DNA of 64,000 nucleotides from CAMENZ01 sp041854955 (GTDB lineage: Bacteria; Bacillota; Clostridia; Peptostreptococcales; Anaerovoracaceae): NCBI GenBank assembly GCA_041854955.1, contig JBHADF010000047.1, positions 7,433 through 71,432 of the forward strand. The letters run 5' to 3'. Shown here piece by piece: positions 1-8,523 of the stretch. The position numbers were made by a program, and so were the translations under genes. The notes beneath the pieces are model-generated. The model saw nothing but the letters and a program-made list of their open reading frames with translations. It made no database searches and was not told where the DNA came from. Position 1 is the stretch's first letter; every line of letters starts with the position of its first letter.

Positions 1-496
1 TTACCAAAATATCCGAATCATGGATGTTTTCAAAAATTTCCTCGGATATGCAGCCCGTATCCGTCACTATGGAAATCTTTTTATCTCCCTTCTCAAAGGC
101 GTAGCCGACGGCTTCCGTCACGTCATGAGAAACGTTAAAGGGCTTAACCTTTATATCTCCCAAGGAAAAGGCGGTACCTCCTGTTACAGTCTTATACCTT
201 TGATCTAAGGGAAGTCTGTACCGGCGCATAAGCTCCGATGCAGTTCCTTCCGTAGCATATATGGGCAGCTTCGGCGCCTTCTTTCCTAATGTCTCTATAC
301 CCTTTACGTGGTCCACATGCTCGTGGGTGAGGAGGACCCCCTCCAGCATAGAGGGCATAAGGTTCATTTCTCTTAGACAGCTTTCGATTCGTCTGTTGCT
401 GATACCCGCATCCACCAAAAGTGATGTGGTTTCGCTTTTTATAAGATAACTGTTGCCCGTGGATCCTGAGGCAAAAGTGCAAATTCCTAAATTCAT
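1..496 (-). CDS. MBL-fold metal-dependent hydrolase, WalJ/YycJ-like (3' end cut by window)
   Basis: The first 165 residues are present and the frame stays open to base 1, so the gene is truncated by the window. The start at 496 follows GAAAGAAG. The metallo-beta-lactamase signature is visible: H58, H60, D62 and H63 in THEHVDH, then H124 in NVSHDV and D146 in VTDTG, all usable as zinc ligands. The N-terminus with ASGSTGNSYL and VDAG is typical of the WalJ/YycJ group, which has 5'-3' exonuclease-like relatives and lies with walRK in many Bacillota. No walRK lies downstream in view, so the group assignment rests on sequence alone. The fold is confident; substrate and biological role are not. Confidence 0.8.
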   Translation of the reverse strand, partial: MNLGICTFASGSTGNSYLIKSETTSLLVDAGISNRRIESCLREMNLMPSMLEGVLLTHEHVDHVKGIETLGKKAPKLPIYATEGTASELMRRYRLPLDQRYKTVTGGTAFSLGDIKVKPFNVSHDVTEAVGYAFEKGDKKISIVTDTGCISEEIFENIHDSDILV

Positions 497-546
497 AAAC
501 TTCTTTCCTTAATATATATATGTGCTTCGATTATATCATTTTTTAA

Positions 547-574
547 TTGTAAATTCTATAAAATATGAGATAAT
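547..574 (+). promoter_or_regulatory. Candidate sigma-A promoter for rnhA
   Basis: TTGTAA and GATAAT are separated by 16 nt, with the -10 ending 46 nt before the RNase H start. Each hexamer departs from consensus by one or two positions, so this is a plausible but unproven promoter in the divergent gap with the MBL gene. Confidence 0.4.
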
Positions 575-620
575 AAGACAGTAAGATAACTTAATTTCTA
601 TTTAAAGGAGGCTATGGCCT

Positions 621-1178
621 ATGGCAAAGCTGAGAATATATACGGACGGAGGTTGTTCCAACAATCAGTCTGATACCAACTTCGGAGGCTGGGGGGCCAT
701 CCTGGAATACGGAGATCATAAAAAGGAATTGTGGGGAGGGGAAAAGGACACCACTAATAACAGAATGGAGCTTACAGCTGTCATCGAGGCCTTCAAGGCC
801 CTGAAAAAAGAAGGCCAGCAGGTGGAGGTCTTTACGGACAGCTCCTATGTGGCTCAATGCTTCCGCCAGAAATGGTATGTAAACTGGGAGAGGAACGGCT
901 GGAAAAATTCCCAGAAAAAGGCCGTGGAAAATCAAGAGCTTTGGGAAGAGCTCCTTTCTCTTGTAAGAAAGCATCAGGTCAGCTTTTTCAGAGTTAAGGG
1001 CCACGTGAATTTGGAAAGTGAGAAGACGGATTTTAATAGTCTATATGAAAAATTTCAGGAGTGGAATGGTGAAAGTTTCTCCTTTGAGGATTTTCAATAT
1101 ATAACAGCCATGAACAACAGAGCTGATGAGTTGGCTAATATAGGGATTGACCAATGCCGCGGATTGGAATATAATTAA
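621..1178 (+). CDS. rnhA: Ribonuclease H (RNase HI type)
   Basis: Cleaves the RNA strand of RNA:DNA hybrids, which removes primers and R-loops in the cytoplasm. The four catalytic acids are in order: D9 in YTDGG, E50 in NNRMELTAVIEA, D73 in FTDSSY and D169 in NNRADELA. The basic handle-like stretch WERNGWKNSQKK covers residues 89-100. The protein has 185 residues, about 30 more than a compact RNase HI; the excess is an insertion at about 131-164 between the GHV segment and the last catalytic Asp. The start at 621 sits 9 nt after a full GGAGG. The ATG at 614 is in another frame. It appears to be transcribed alone. Type assignment is firm. Confidence 0.93.
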   Translation: MAKLRIYTDGGCSNNQSDTNFGGWGAILEYGDHKKELWGGEKDTTNNRMELTAVIEAFKALKKEGQQVEVFTDSSYVAQCFRQKWYVNWERNGWKNSQKKAVENQELWEELLSLVRKHQVSFFRVKGHVNLESEKTDFNSLYEKFQEWNGESFSFEDFQYITAMNNRADELANIGIDQCRGLEYN

Positions 1179-1224
1179 TCAACAGAAGTTATCGTATAGA
1201 AATGATTTATAAAAGGAGGATTTT

Positions 1225-1899
1225 ATGGACTTTAAAATTTTAGACAGTGCCTTTCCCGCAGTTACATGTCAACTGAAAAGCGGTGAAAAGATGATCACAG
1301 AAAAAGGTTCCATGATTTGGATGACACCTAACATGGAAATGGCCACTTCCGGTGGCGGCTTAGGAAAAATGTTTTCAAAGGCTCTTTCCGGAGAAAGCAT
1401 GTTCCAAAACATTTATACAGCTAACGGAGACGGAATGATCACCTTCGGCTCCAGCTTCCCCGGCAGAATCTTAGCTCTTGAAGTTAAGCCCGGCTTGGAT
1501 ATGGTTCTTCAGAAGAGCGCAATTTTGGCCTATGAAGAAGGCGTTAACCTTTCCATCAGCTTCAACAAGAAGCTTGGAGTAGGCTTCTTCGGTGGAGAAG
1601 GCTTCATCATGCAGAAGTTAAGCGGAAGCGGTATGGCCTTTGCAGAAATCGACGGCGAACTGGTAGAATATCAGTTGGCTCCCGGACAGCAGCTTATCGT
1701 TGACACAGGTAACGTGGCAGGCTATGAATCCACAGTTACTATGGACATCAAGCAGGTTGCCGGCTTGAAGAATAAGCTTCTCGGAGGAGAAGGCTTCTTC
1801 AATACCCAGCTTACCGGCCCCGGTAAGGTTTGGCTCCAGACCATGCCTATTTCCAACGTTGCAAGCTCTATAGCACCTTATGTTGTAACAGCAAAATAA
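1225..1899 (+). CDS. AIM24 / TIGR00266 family protein
   Basis: 224 residues, rich in glycine and beta-strand-like stretches, with repeated GGEGFF and GGEGFI motifs (around residues 115-120 and 189-194). This pattern is typical of the AIM24/TIGR00266 family, named after a yeast mitochondrial protein and of unknown biochemical function in bacteria. There is no signal peptide or membrane segment. AAGGAGG lies just before the ATG. It is followed within 20 nt by a strong terminator, so it ends its transcription unit. The call is to family only; no enzymatic residues can be proposed. Confidence 0.82.
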   Translation: MDFKILDSAFPAVTCQLKSGEKMITEKGSMIWMTPNMEMATSGGGLGKMFSKALSGESMFQNIYTANGDGMITFGSSFPGRILALEVKPGLDMVLQKSAILAYEEGVNLSISFNKKLGVGFFGGEGFIMQKLSGSGMAFAEIDGELVEYQLAPGQQLIVDTGNVAGYESTVTMDIKQVAGLKNKLLGGEGFFNTQLTGPGKVWLQTMPISNVASSIAPYVVTAK

Positions 1900-1915
1900 G
1901 CTAAAAACGAACTTT

Positions 1916-1943
1916 AAAAGAGGTCACAGGTGTGGCCTCTTTT
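1916..1943. terminator. Bidirectional intrinsic terminator between AIM24-like and DUF454 genes
   Basis: AAAAGAGG at 1916-1923 pairs with CCTCTTTT at 1936-1943, with internal CA/TG pairing. U-runs result on both strands, which suits its position between two convergent genes. Confidence 0.85.
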
Positions 1944-1945
1944 CT

Positions 1946-2356
1946 TTACTTCTTATATCTTTTACTATCTGTATCAATGCCTCCCGCAGGGGCAGTCTTT
2001 ACAAAAAACAGGAAATATATCATGTGGAAAACCCAGATGAGGCAAAGCACCAGACGTCCTGCCAAAACGTTACCCATAGCTGCAAATCCTATGGACATGA
2101 CTATGGTTACGGTTACCATAATCTGAACCTTTGTCTTTTTTGTCATGCCTCTGCCGGACACAAAGCTTTCTAAATTGTCCTTATAGATTTTCGTTGTTTT
2201 AAACCATGCGCTTAGCTTATCCGAGCTTCTTGCAAAGCAATATGTAGCCAACATCATAAAGGGCACCGTAGGTAAAAAAGGCAACACAGTTCCTACCGCA
2301 CCCAAACCAAGAGAAATTATCCCTATTATCGTATATATAATTCTTTTAACCTTCAT
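1946..2356 (-). CDS. YbaN/DUF454 family inner-membrane protein
   Basis: 136 residues. The N-terminal half has a hydrophobic hairpin with GLGAVGTVLPFLPTVPFMMLA at about residues 17-37, then the CFARSSDKLSAWF segment that marks the DUF454/YbaN family. Two further hydrophobic spans are at about 77-95 and 98-115, so four membrane segments are likely. Function is unknown in the family. The start at 2356 follows GGAGG by 7 nt; an upstream TTG at 2362 would overlap that spacer and is not preferred. The gene stands 23 nt from the end of the ABC exporter pair and may be cotranscribed with it. Confidence 0.85.
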   Translation of the reverse strand: MKVKRIIYTIIGIISLGLGAVGTVLPFLPTVPFMMLATYCFARSSDKLSAWFKTTKIYKDNLESFVSGRGMTKKTKVQIMVTVTIVMSIGFAAMGNVLAGRLVLCLIWVFHMIYFLFFVKTAPAGGIDTDSKRYKK

Positions 2357-2379
2357 CCGCAAGCCTCCCCTATAGTTAA

Positions 2380-4020
2380 TTAACTCATTCTGCCGTTTTC
2401 AACGGAATATACCACATCTGCCACTCCCATGGTAGATTTTCTATGGGATATTACCACCACTGTCTTTCCCTCTCTTTCTCTGTGAAGAGATTTTAAGATT
2501 ACTGCCTCGTTTAGGCTGTCCAGGTTACTGGTCGGTTCATCCAAAAGCATAAAGGGTGCATCCTTTAAGAAGGCTCTGGCCATGCCTATCCTCTGCCTCT
2601 CCCCTCCGGACAAGGTATCCCCCAGCTCTCCCACAGGCGTATCATATCCTTGAGGCAGTTTGGAAATAAATTGATGAACTGAAGCTTTTTTGCAAGCCTC
2701 CCAAATTTCTTCATCGGTGGCATTAAGCTTAGCAATCCGCACATTATTTTTTATAGAATCGTGGAAAAGATGGGTTTCCTGAGTGACAAAACTTTCCATC
2801 TTCCTTAAGTCAGACGTGTTTATCTCCTCTACATTTCTCTCCGAAAGAGAGATTTTACCCTCCCTGACCCTCCAGAAACGCATGAACAGCTTTAGAAGTG
2901 TGGATTTTCCGCTACCGCTTTTTCCTACAATCCCCACTATTTTATCCTTGGGAACATCCAGGGAAAAATCAGATAATATAAGTTCTTCATCATATGCAAA
3001 GGTTATATTTTCAGCTTTTGCTCCACGGAAAGGAATGGCCTCTTTTCCTGTAATTTCCTCCGTTAAAGGCTCCTCTTCTAAAATGTCCAAAACTCTGTTG
3101 CCTGCTGCAAAGGTGTTTTGCAGAGTTGCACCCAGTGCGGCCAATGAAACAAGCGGCCCGAAGGAACTCATAAGCGCCAGTGTAGCTATGACTGCTGTTT
3201 TAAAGCCATAGAGGCCTCCAGCTAAAAGGACCATAGCCACATCAAATAGTAGGAGCAGCATATTAGTCACGGCCATATTCTTTCCTGCCGTGGCTTTCAA
3301 CTCCGCCTCATCCTTGGAAAGTTCTTCGGTCATTTGGCTCATCTTCTCTTTTCTTCTGTTACCTTGTCCGTATTGCAATATTTCTCCCAGTCCCCTTAGA
3401 TTATCCAAAACAAAGGCGGATAACTCTCCGGACTTTTCTCTGAATTCTCGACCTCTGCTTCCTCCCATCTTTGAAGTGGTGATTGGGATTAAAATTCCAA
3501 CGGTTACATAGGCTATCAATGCCAGCATGGCTAAAATCCAACTATAGTAGCCTATAAATGCCACCATGATCAGAGAAAAAATCAATCCTATAAAGGCAGG
3601 AGATATGGTATGAGCATAGAAAACCTCTAAAAGCTCTATATCTGCCGTAACCACACTGATGAGGTTTCCCTTTTGCTTTCCGTCCAATTTGGCCGGAGCC
3701 AAGGTTCTCAACGCCGAAAACACTTTATCTCTCAATAAAGCAAGGAGCTTAAAGGCTATAAAATGGTTACAGGTTTGCTCCACATATCTCAAGGCTCCTC
3801 TAAATAGGGCGAAGGCTCCCAGCAGAGTGAAAATCATAGGTAACCCGAGTCCTACCTCCATACCCAAAGCCTTTAGCAAGGCAAAACCGCCTAAAACACT
3901 TATGAAGGTAGCAAAAAGATGGCCTATGAGGCCCATTAGGATAGCCACTATCATATATCCTAGAAGAGGTTTGACCAAGCCCACTAGCTTTAGCATAACT
4001 TTAAATCCGCTTCTCTTCAT
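2380..4020 (-). CDS. ABC exporter half-transporter, CydC-like (fused permease and ATPase)
   Basis: 546 residues: a membrane domain with about six helices in the first 310 residues, then a nucleotide-binding domain with Walker A GKSGSGKST (about 365-373), signature LSGGERQR and Walker B FMLLDEPT, and a switch His in VVVISHRKS. It partners the upstream gene, whose end it overlaps by 20 nt; such pairs form heterodimeric exporters. The CydDC family exports thiols and haem-related compounds in other bacteria, but no cytochrome bd genes are near, so substrate is open. The second of two adjacent ATGs (4020) is better spaced from GGAGG than the first (4023). Confidence 0.85.
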   Translation of the reverse strand: MKRSGFKVMLKLVGLVKPLLGYMIVAILMGLIGHLFATFISVLGGFALLKALGMEVGLGLPMIFTLLGAFALFRGALRYVEQTCNHFIAFKLLALLRDKVFSALRTLAPAKLDGKQKGNLISVVTADIELLEVFYAHTISPAFIGLIFSLIMVAFIGYYSWILAMLALIAYVTVGILIPITTSKMGGSRGREFREKSGELSAFVLDNLRGLGEILQYGQGNRRKEKMSQMTEELSKDEAELKATAGKNMAVTNMLLLLFDVAMVLLAGGLYGFKTAVIATLALMSSFGPLVSLAALGATLQNTFAAGNRVLDILEEEPLTEEITGKEAIPFRGAKAENITFAYDEELILSDFSLDVPKDKIVGIVGKSGSGKSTLLKLFMRFWRVREGKISLSERNVEEINTSDLRKMESFVTQETHLFHDSIKNNVRIAKLNATDEEIWEACKKASVHQFISKLPQGYDTPVGELGDTLSGGERQRIGMARAFLKDAPFMLLDEPTSNLDSLNEAVILKSLHREREGKTVVVISHRKSTMGVADVVYSVENGRMS

Positions 4021-5734
4021 CATATTCCTCCAAATCCTTCTGTGCATTCCACAGTTTATGGTATGTGCCCTTTAATGCCAGTAGCTCCTCATGATGTCCC
4101 TTTTCGGTCACCATACCCTTGTCCATGACATAAATATTATCGGCACCGGCCACATTGGCCAATCTATGAGAGATGACAATAACCGTCTTCTCCTTTGCCA
4201 ATCTGTTTATTTCCCTCATGATATCGTTTTCGCTCTCCACGTCTATATTAGATGTAGCTTCGTCAAAGATATATAGTTTGCTATTATGCAAAATAGCTCT
4301 CGCCAAGGCTAATCTCTGGCATTGCCCGCCGGACAAATTGGCTCCCTTTTCCTGAACAGGGGTTTCCAGACCCTTTTCTTCACGGAGAAAATCGGCCAAG
4401 TTAACCCTTTCCAATGCTTCCCATAGCATTTCGTCAGAAGCGGTATCATCAGCCATCATCAGATTCTCTCTCACCGTTCCCTTAAAAATATAGCTTTGGT
4501 GATTTATATAGGTAAAGCTTTTCAAAAGGCTTTCTTCCTTTATATCAGCCAGTGTAACAGCTCCCACCCTTATGCTTCCGCTGTAATTCCTGTTTTTGCC
4601 CATAATTATTCCTGCCATGGTAGATTTTCCGCAGCCACTTTCACCTACTATCGCCACAAAGCTCCCCACAGGGAATTCCATAGAAACATCTTTTATAATC
4701 TCTCTTTCCTGCTCGTAAGAAAAGCTCACATCTTGACAGCTTATGGAGCAATTCTCGGGAACCTCTGCCGTGCCTTCCATTACTTCTTCCACATCCAGCA
4801 GGCGAAAAATCTTATCGCTTGCAGCCATTCCGTTCATAGCAACATGGAAAAAGGAACCTAAAAGTCTCATAGGTAGGAAAAAATCTGCCGACAAGAGAAT
4901 TATCAGCAAAGCGCCGGCTACATCCACATTTCCGGCCCTGAATTGGACTATGGCCATGGCTATTCCCAAAGCTGCGCCTCCATAGGCCACAAAGTCCATA
5001 ATTGCTATGGAATTAAGCTGCATGGCTAAAACCTTCATGGTAATCCGGCGAAAGTTTTCTGCCTGCCTGTTCATTTCCTCGTGCTTAAAACCATCAGACT
5101 CATATATTTTCAAGGTTAAGAGACCTTGTAAATTTTCTAAAAAGGTGTCTCCCAAGGCGGTATACTGGCTCCAATATTTGCCTAAAAGCTTCTTTGCCCA
5201 GGTTTGAACCACCGCGATGGATATCGGTATAAGGGGCACACATATAAGCAGAATAACTGCAGACAGCAGACTTACCTGACTTAAAACTGCAAAGAGGGTC
5301 AAGGGAGCTATCATCGCATAAAAAAACTGGGGAAGGTATGCTCCAAAATAGGTTTCCAACTGTTCTACCCCTTCCACAGTCAGCTGTACTACCTCACCGG
5401 TCTGAATCTTTTTCTTATATGAGGCTCCCAGCCTGAGCAGCTTGGAATATATTCTGCTCCTCAGGGTTCTTTTTACTTCCTTGGAGGCCATATATCCCAT
5501 GCGACTTGAAAGAATGTTGGAAAAAAACCTAAAGAAAACCACGCCTATTGCCGTTAATGCCGTTCTGACCATATAGGCTTCAGCAGGTGCTCCTTCGTAT
5601 AGAAGCTGTAACAGTTCTGCCATAGTCCACATCAATACTATGTTGGCCAAAAGAGATAGCCATTGTAGAAAAACATTCAAGGCTACATATTTTTTACTAT
5701 CTTTCACAGTGCCTATCAGGCGCTTATTTATCAT
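4001..5734 (-). CDS. ABC exporter half-transporter, CydD-like (fused permease and ATPase)
   Basis: 577 residues. The N-terminal membrane domain has helices at about 20-45, 60-80, 135-180 and 235-290. The ATPase domain carries Walker A GESGCGKST (about 361-369), signature LSGGQCQR, Walker B LYIFDEAT and the His switch VIVISHRLA. The C-terminal MDKGMVTEKGHHEEL tail is standard for exporters of this class. It is first in the leftward unit, with AGAAGG before the ATG, and its last codons overlap the CydC-like partner. Amino-acid/thiol export is known for CydDC homologues; in this window the substrate is only inferred. Confidence 0.85.
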   Translation of the reverse strand: MINKRLIGTVKDSKKYVALNVFLQWLSLLANIVLMWTMAELLQLLYEGAPAEAYMVRTALTAIGVVFFRFFSNILSSRMGYMASKEVKRTLRSRIYSKLLRLGASYKKKIQTGEVVQLTVEGVEQLETYFGAYLPQFFYAMIAPLTLFAVLSQVSLLSAVILLICVPLIPISIAVVQTWAKKLLGKYWSQYTALGDTFLENLQGLLTLKIYESDGFKHEEMNRQAENFRRITMKVLAMQLNSIAIMDFVAYGGAALGIAMAIVQFRAGNVDVAGALLIILLSADFFLPMRLLGSFFHVAMNGMAASDKIFRLLDVEEVMEGTAEVPENCSISCQDVSFSYEQEREIIKDVSMEFPVGSFVAIVGESGCGKSTMAGIIMGKNRNYSGSIRVGAVTLADIKEESLLKSFTYINHQSYIFKGTVRENLMMADDTASDEMLWEALERVNLADFLREEKGLETPVQEKGANLSGGQCQRLALARAILHNSKLYIFDEATSNIDVESENDIMREINRLAKEKTVIVISHRLANVAGADNIYVMDKGMVTEKGHHEELLALKGTYHKLWNAQKDLEEYDEEKRI

Positions 5735-5869
5735 AATTTACCTTCTTCTTTCGTAATATTATAGGCTTCTAAAATGCTTTGTTATACGGAGCTTATCCTA
5801 TGAGCCTTTCGAGGTTAGTTTTGGCTAACTTCTTGGTAATTCTATCAAAGCCTTTATACCTTGTCAACA

Positions 5870-5908
5870 ATAAAAGCCTCCGGATTTAAGACTTCTCCGA
5901 AGGCCTTT
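5870..5908 (-). terminator. Probable terminator of the two-component operon
   Basis: An imperfect hairpin (5873-5883 with 5897-5908, core CCTCCGG/CCGAAGG) lies just beyond the histidine kinase stop and gives a TTTT run on the minus strand. The stretch 5735-5869 ahead of the CydD-like gene holds no gene that I can support. Confidence 0.6.
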
Positions 5909-5913
5909 AGCAT

Positions 5914-7152
5914 TTACATATTTTTCTCTCCGCCCAGCTTCACCGTAATTCGTGTGCCGAAGTCAGGGCGGCTGAGCATTTCAATCTCCCCTTCATGGGC
6001 GTCTACTATCCATTTGGCGATGGATAGCCCCAGCCCGGTGCCTCCCGTTCCCTTGTTTCTACCGTCTCCGGCCCTGTAGAACCTTTCAAACACATGGACT
6101 ATTTCCTCAGAATTCATGCCTCTCCCCTCATCCTGAATGGTGAAATATGGCCTTCCTTCCGGTGTTTTACCGGCTCCCAGCAAAATCTCCGCTCCCTTTT
6201 CCGAATACTTGGAGGCATTTTGGATAAAGATTCTCATGGCTTGCTTTATGAGAGCTAAATCGCCTTTAATCATGACCGGCTCCCCGGCCTGCTCTTTCAA
6301 GGAATACCTATGGTCTTCATCTATCATGGAGGATTCTTCCGTAACGGAGCTGACCACCTCTCTAAGGTCGAAGTCGGTCAAATCCAAAGTATTTCTGCCA
6401 CTGTCACCTCTGGCTAAAAACAGCAGCTGCTCAACCAGGGTCTTCATGTGCTCCGACTCATTTTTCAAGGCTTCTATGGATTCGGTCAGCACCTGGCTAT
6501 CCTCTTTTCCCCATCTGTCCAGCATATTCACATAGCCTTGGATTACGGCGATAGGTGTCCTTAGCTCATGGGACGCATCGGAAATGAATCTTTCCTGTTG
6601 GCGGCTACTTTCACGCATACCATCCAAAAGGTTGTTGATGGCGTGTTCCAGGTGAAGAAGCTCCTTGTCTCCGGTCTTGACCTTTGGGTCCGGAGACTGG
6701 GGGTCTATTTTTTCTATAGCCTTCTCCATGGTGCGAAGCCTTTCCTTGTCCGGCTTTTCCGCCATGGTAGCCGCTCTTCTCGCTTGCAAAGTCAGCTCCT
6801 CAGCCCTCTGTGCCATATCCTGCAATGGCTTTAAGTGCTTCTTTACCATCCCTGTAGAAAAAAGTCCCTGGACCACAAACACCGTCTCCACAACCAGTAA
6901 AATGTAGAAGGGCACTCGTCCCGCCTCCCATAAGGCTGCCATACGCATTCCCAGGTGGGGAGCCCTTTCCTTCCAGCTGATTATCAATTCCGGCTCTGCA
7001 GCAACCAGATAAGCAAGTGTTATGAGAACTATCAAGAGCACATCTATCATAAGGAATTGAAAAAGCTGCCTTGACCAATAGCTCATGGTGATTTTTCTAG
7101 CTATGGAGGTTGTGGCCTCACCCTCTCTTTTTTCTCTATTCTTTGATGACAT
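5914..7152 (-). CDS. Sensor histidine kinase (OmpR-partner type)
   Basis: 412 residues. Two membrane helices at about 29-51 and 80-97 flank a very short outer loop of about 28 residues, so it may sense the membrane or a partner rather than a large ligand. A linker region follows (about 100-175, HAMP-like position, with an unusually long charged segment), then the HisKA box with phospho-acceptor H195 in SDASHELRTP. The HATPase_c domain has N-box QNASKYS, G1 DEGRGM, F-box ERFYRAGD and G2 GTGLGLSIA. It overlaps the end of the response regulator by 17 nt, so the two are co-translated. The signal cannot be inferred. Confidence 0.9.
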   Translation of the reverse strand: MSSKNREKREGEATTSIARKITMSYWSRQLFQFLMIDVLLIVLITLAYLVAAEPELIISWKERAPHLGMRMAALWEAGRVPFYILLVVETVFVVQGLFSTGMVKKHLKPLQDMAQRAEELTLQARRAATMAEKPDKERLRTMEKAIEKIDPQSPDPKVKTGDKELLHLEHAINNLLDGMRESSRQQERFISDASHELRTPIAVIQGYVNMLDRWGKEDSQVLTESIEALKNESEHMKTLVEQLLFLARGDSGRNTLDLTDFDLREVVSSVTEESSMIDEDHRYSLKEQAGEPVMIKGDLALIKQAMRIFIQNASKYSEKGAEILLGAGKTPEGRPYFTIQDEGRGMNSEEIVHVFERFYRAGDGRNKGTGGTGLGLSIAKWIVDAHEGEIEMLSRPDFGTRITVKLGGEKNM

Positions 7153-7813
7153 AGCCTACTCCTCGCACCGTTTGAATGAGATTTATTCCGAAGCGGTCAT
7201 CTATTTTGCTCCTGATATACCTCACATATACATCTATAACATTGGTTTCCCCAACATAGTCGTAGCCACAGACATGATTGATCAGCTTTTCTCTGTCCAT
7301 GACTATGTTCTTGTTTTCCATGAGCACATTGAGAAGCTCGTACTCCCTATTGGTCAAATCGATGACTTCATCCCCCACCGTCACCTCGTGGCGGTCCAAG
7401 TCCATCTTAACGCCTTTCAGTGACACGGTCTTGGTAACAACACCTTCAGAAACCTTTTTCTTAAAGGCAACCCTGATTCTGGCCAAAAGCTCTTCGATGG
7501 CAAAGGGCTTAGTTATGTAGTCATCGGCACCGGCGTCCAGTCCGGAAACCTTGTCCATAACCGCATCGCGTGCTGTTACCATAATCACCGGAACCTGGGA
7601 TGTTTTCCTCAGGCGGCGCAAAACCTCAAGCCCGTTTATTTCCGGAAGAATAACATCCAAGAGAACAAGATCCCAATTTCCCGATTCAGCCATTTCCAAG
7701 CCTTCTCTGCCGTTTAAGGCCTTTCCCACCTCATAGCCCTCATGAAGGAGCTCCAGCTCTGTAAATCTTGCAATTTTCTCCTCATCCTCGATGAGCAAAA
7801 TCCTTTTAGCCAT
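7136..7813 (-). CDS. OmpR/PhoB-family response regulator
   Basis: 225 residues. The receiver domain holds the acidic pair D10/E11, phospho-acceptor D53 in LLDVILPEING, T80 and K102 in TKPF. A winged-helix DNA-binding domain fills the C-terminal half, with the typical LTNREYELLNVLMENKN segment, DVYVRYIRSKID and a final TVRGVGYVIKE. The start at 7813 follows GGAG by a proper distance; an in-frame TTG twelve bases upstream lies within that ribosome site and is not used here. It is the first gene of the pair with the kinase downstream. Target genes are not evident. Confidence 0.93.
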   Translation of the reverse strand: MAKRILLIEDEEKIARFTELELLHEGYEVGKALNGREGLEMAESGNWDLVLLDVILPEINGLEVLRRLRKTSQVPVIMVTARDAVMDKVSGLDAGADDYITKPFAIEELLARIRVAFKKKVSEGVVTKTVSLKGVKMDLDRHEVTVGDEVIDLTNREYELLNVLMENKNIVMDREKLINHVCGYDYVGETNVIDVYVRYIRSKIDDRFGINLIQTVRGVGYVIKE

Positions 7814-7840
7814 AATTTTCTCCAATGCTAACCTTATTTT

Positions 7841-7882
7841 AAAAAGCGAAAGAGGGGAAGCCTTTAAAAGACTGCCCTCTTT
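7841..7882 (-). terminator. Intrinsic terminator after the UBA/DUF4342-like gene
   Basis: AAAGAGGG at 7849-7856 pairs with CCCTCTTT at 7875-7882, and on the minus strand the stem is followed by CGCTTTTT. It separates the membrane protein from the response regulator. Confidence 0.8.
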
Positions 7883-7893
7883 GCAGCATTTAT

Positions 7894-8421
7894 TTAATCT
7901 TTAAACTCTTTCTTGATAGCCTCAGCCACATCTGAAGCCTTGTCACAGGCTGAATTTATGCCTGATGCCTCTTCGATAGGCCCTCTAAAGCTGTATCTGT
8001 AGTCGAAGAAGAGACCTATTATGAGAAGGGGTACCGTTAACCAGAAGACGAAGAGCAGTAGGAGTATCAATCCCAAGACGGGCAACTCCAGCCCCTTTCC
8101 TCCGGCTTTTCTGATGATGAACTTGCTGTCTATGCTCTTCTTCAGCAGATTGCCCAGCCAGTCGAAAAACTTTCCGGCTGTGCTCTGGAAGGCTTCTTCG
8201 GCAGTCCTTTCATCCTTTTCCTCTTCAGCTCTAAAGCTCTGAGCAGGTTTTTCCTTTGTGGTGAAAACCTTCACTTCAGGTTCCTTTATCTTCCCCTGAT
8301 TTTCCAGGTATACGATGGCATCCAGCACATCGCCATCGCAGTCCTCCAAGGCCTTCTTGGCCTCTTCATAGGTTACGCCTGTCTTTTCTCTGATTTTTTC
8401 TACCTTTTCCAATAATTCCAT
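7894..8421 (-). CDS. UBA-like / DUF4342-type membrane protein
   Basis: 175 residues. Residues 1-45 (with REKTGVTYEEAKKALEDCDGDVLDAI) match the UBA-like helical fold also found at the N-terminus of EF-Ts. A charged linker follows at about 48-80, then an amphipathic stretch FFDWLGNLLKKS, and one strong hydrophobic segment at about 112-140 that is probably membrane-spanning. This layout is that of DUF4342 proteins, whose role is unknown. AAAGGAATG precedes the ATG and a terminator follows, so it is a single-gene unit. The family call is fair; any function would be a guess. Confidence 0.75.
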   Translation of the reverse strand: MELLEKVEKIREKTGVTYEEAKKALEDCDGDVLDAIVYLENQGKIKEPEVKVFTTKEKPAQSFRAEEEKDERTAEEAFQSTAGKFFDWLGNLLKKSIDSKFIIRKAGGKGLELPVLGLILLLLFVFWLTVPLLIIGLFFDYRYSFRGPIEEASGINSACDKASDVAEAIKKEFKD

Positions 8422-8523
8422 TTTTACATTCCTTTCATTTAACTGTACTGTAGGTTCCCTTTTTGTAATACCTACTATAGAACAGTAAGATTAAAGTAAA
8501 ATGGGAAAAAAATTAAAAACAAA

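Noticed and set aside
192..482. Minus-strand open frame of 96 codons at the left end
   Set aside because: It is out of frame with the MBL-fold gene that covers the same bases and carries the full HxHxDH motif.
2380..5734. Naming the ABC pair cydC and cydD outright
   Set aside because: The exporters resemble CydDC, but no cytochrome bd oxidase genes lie nearby and the family includes other exporters.
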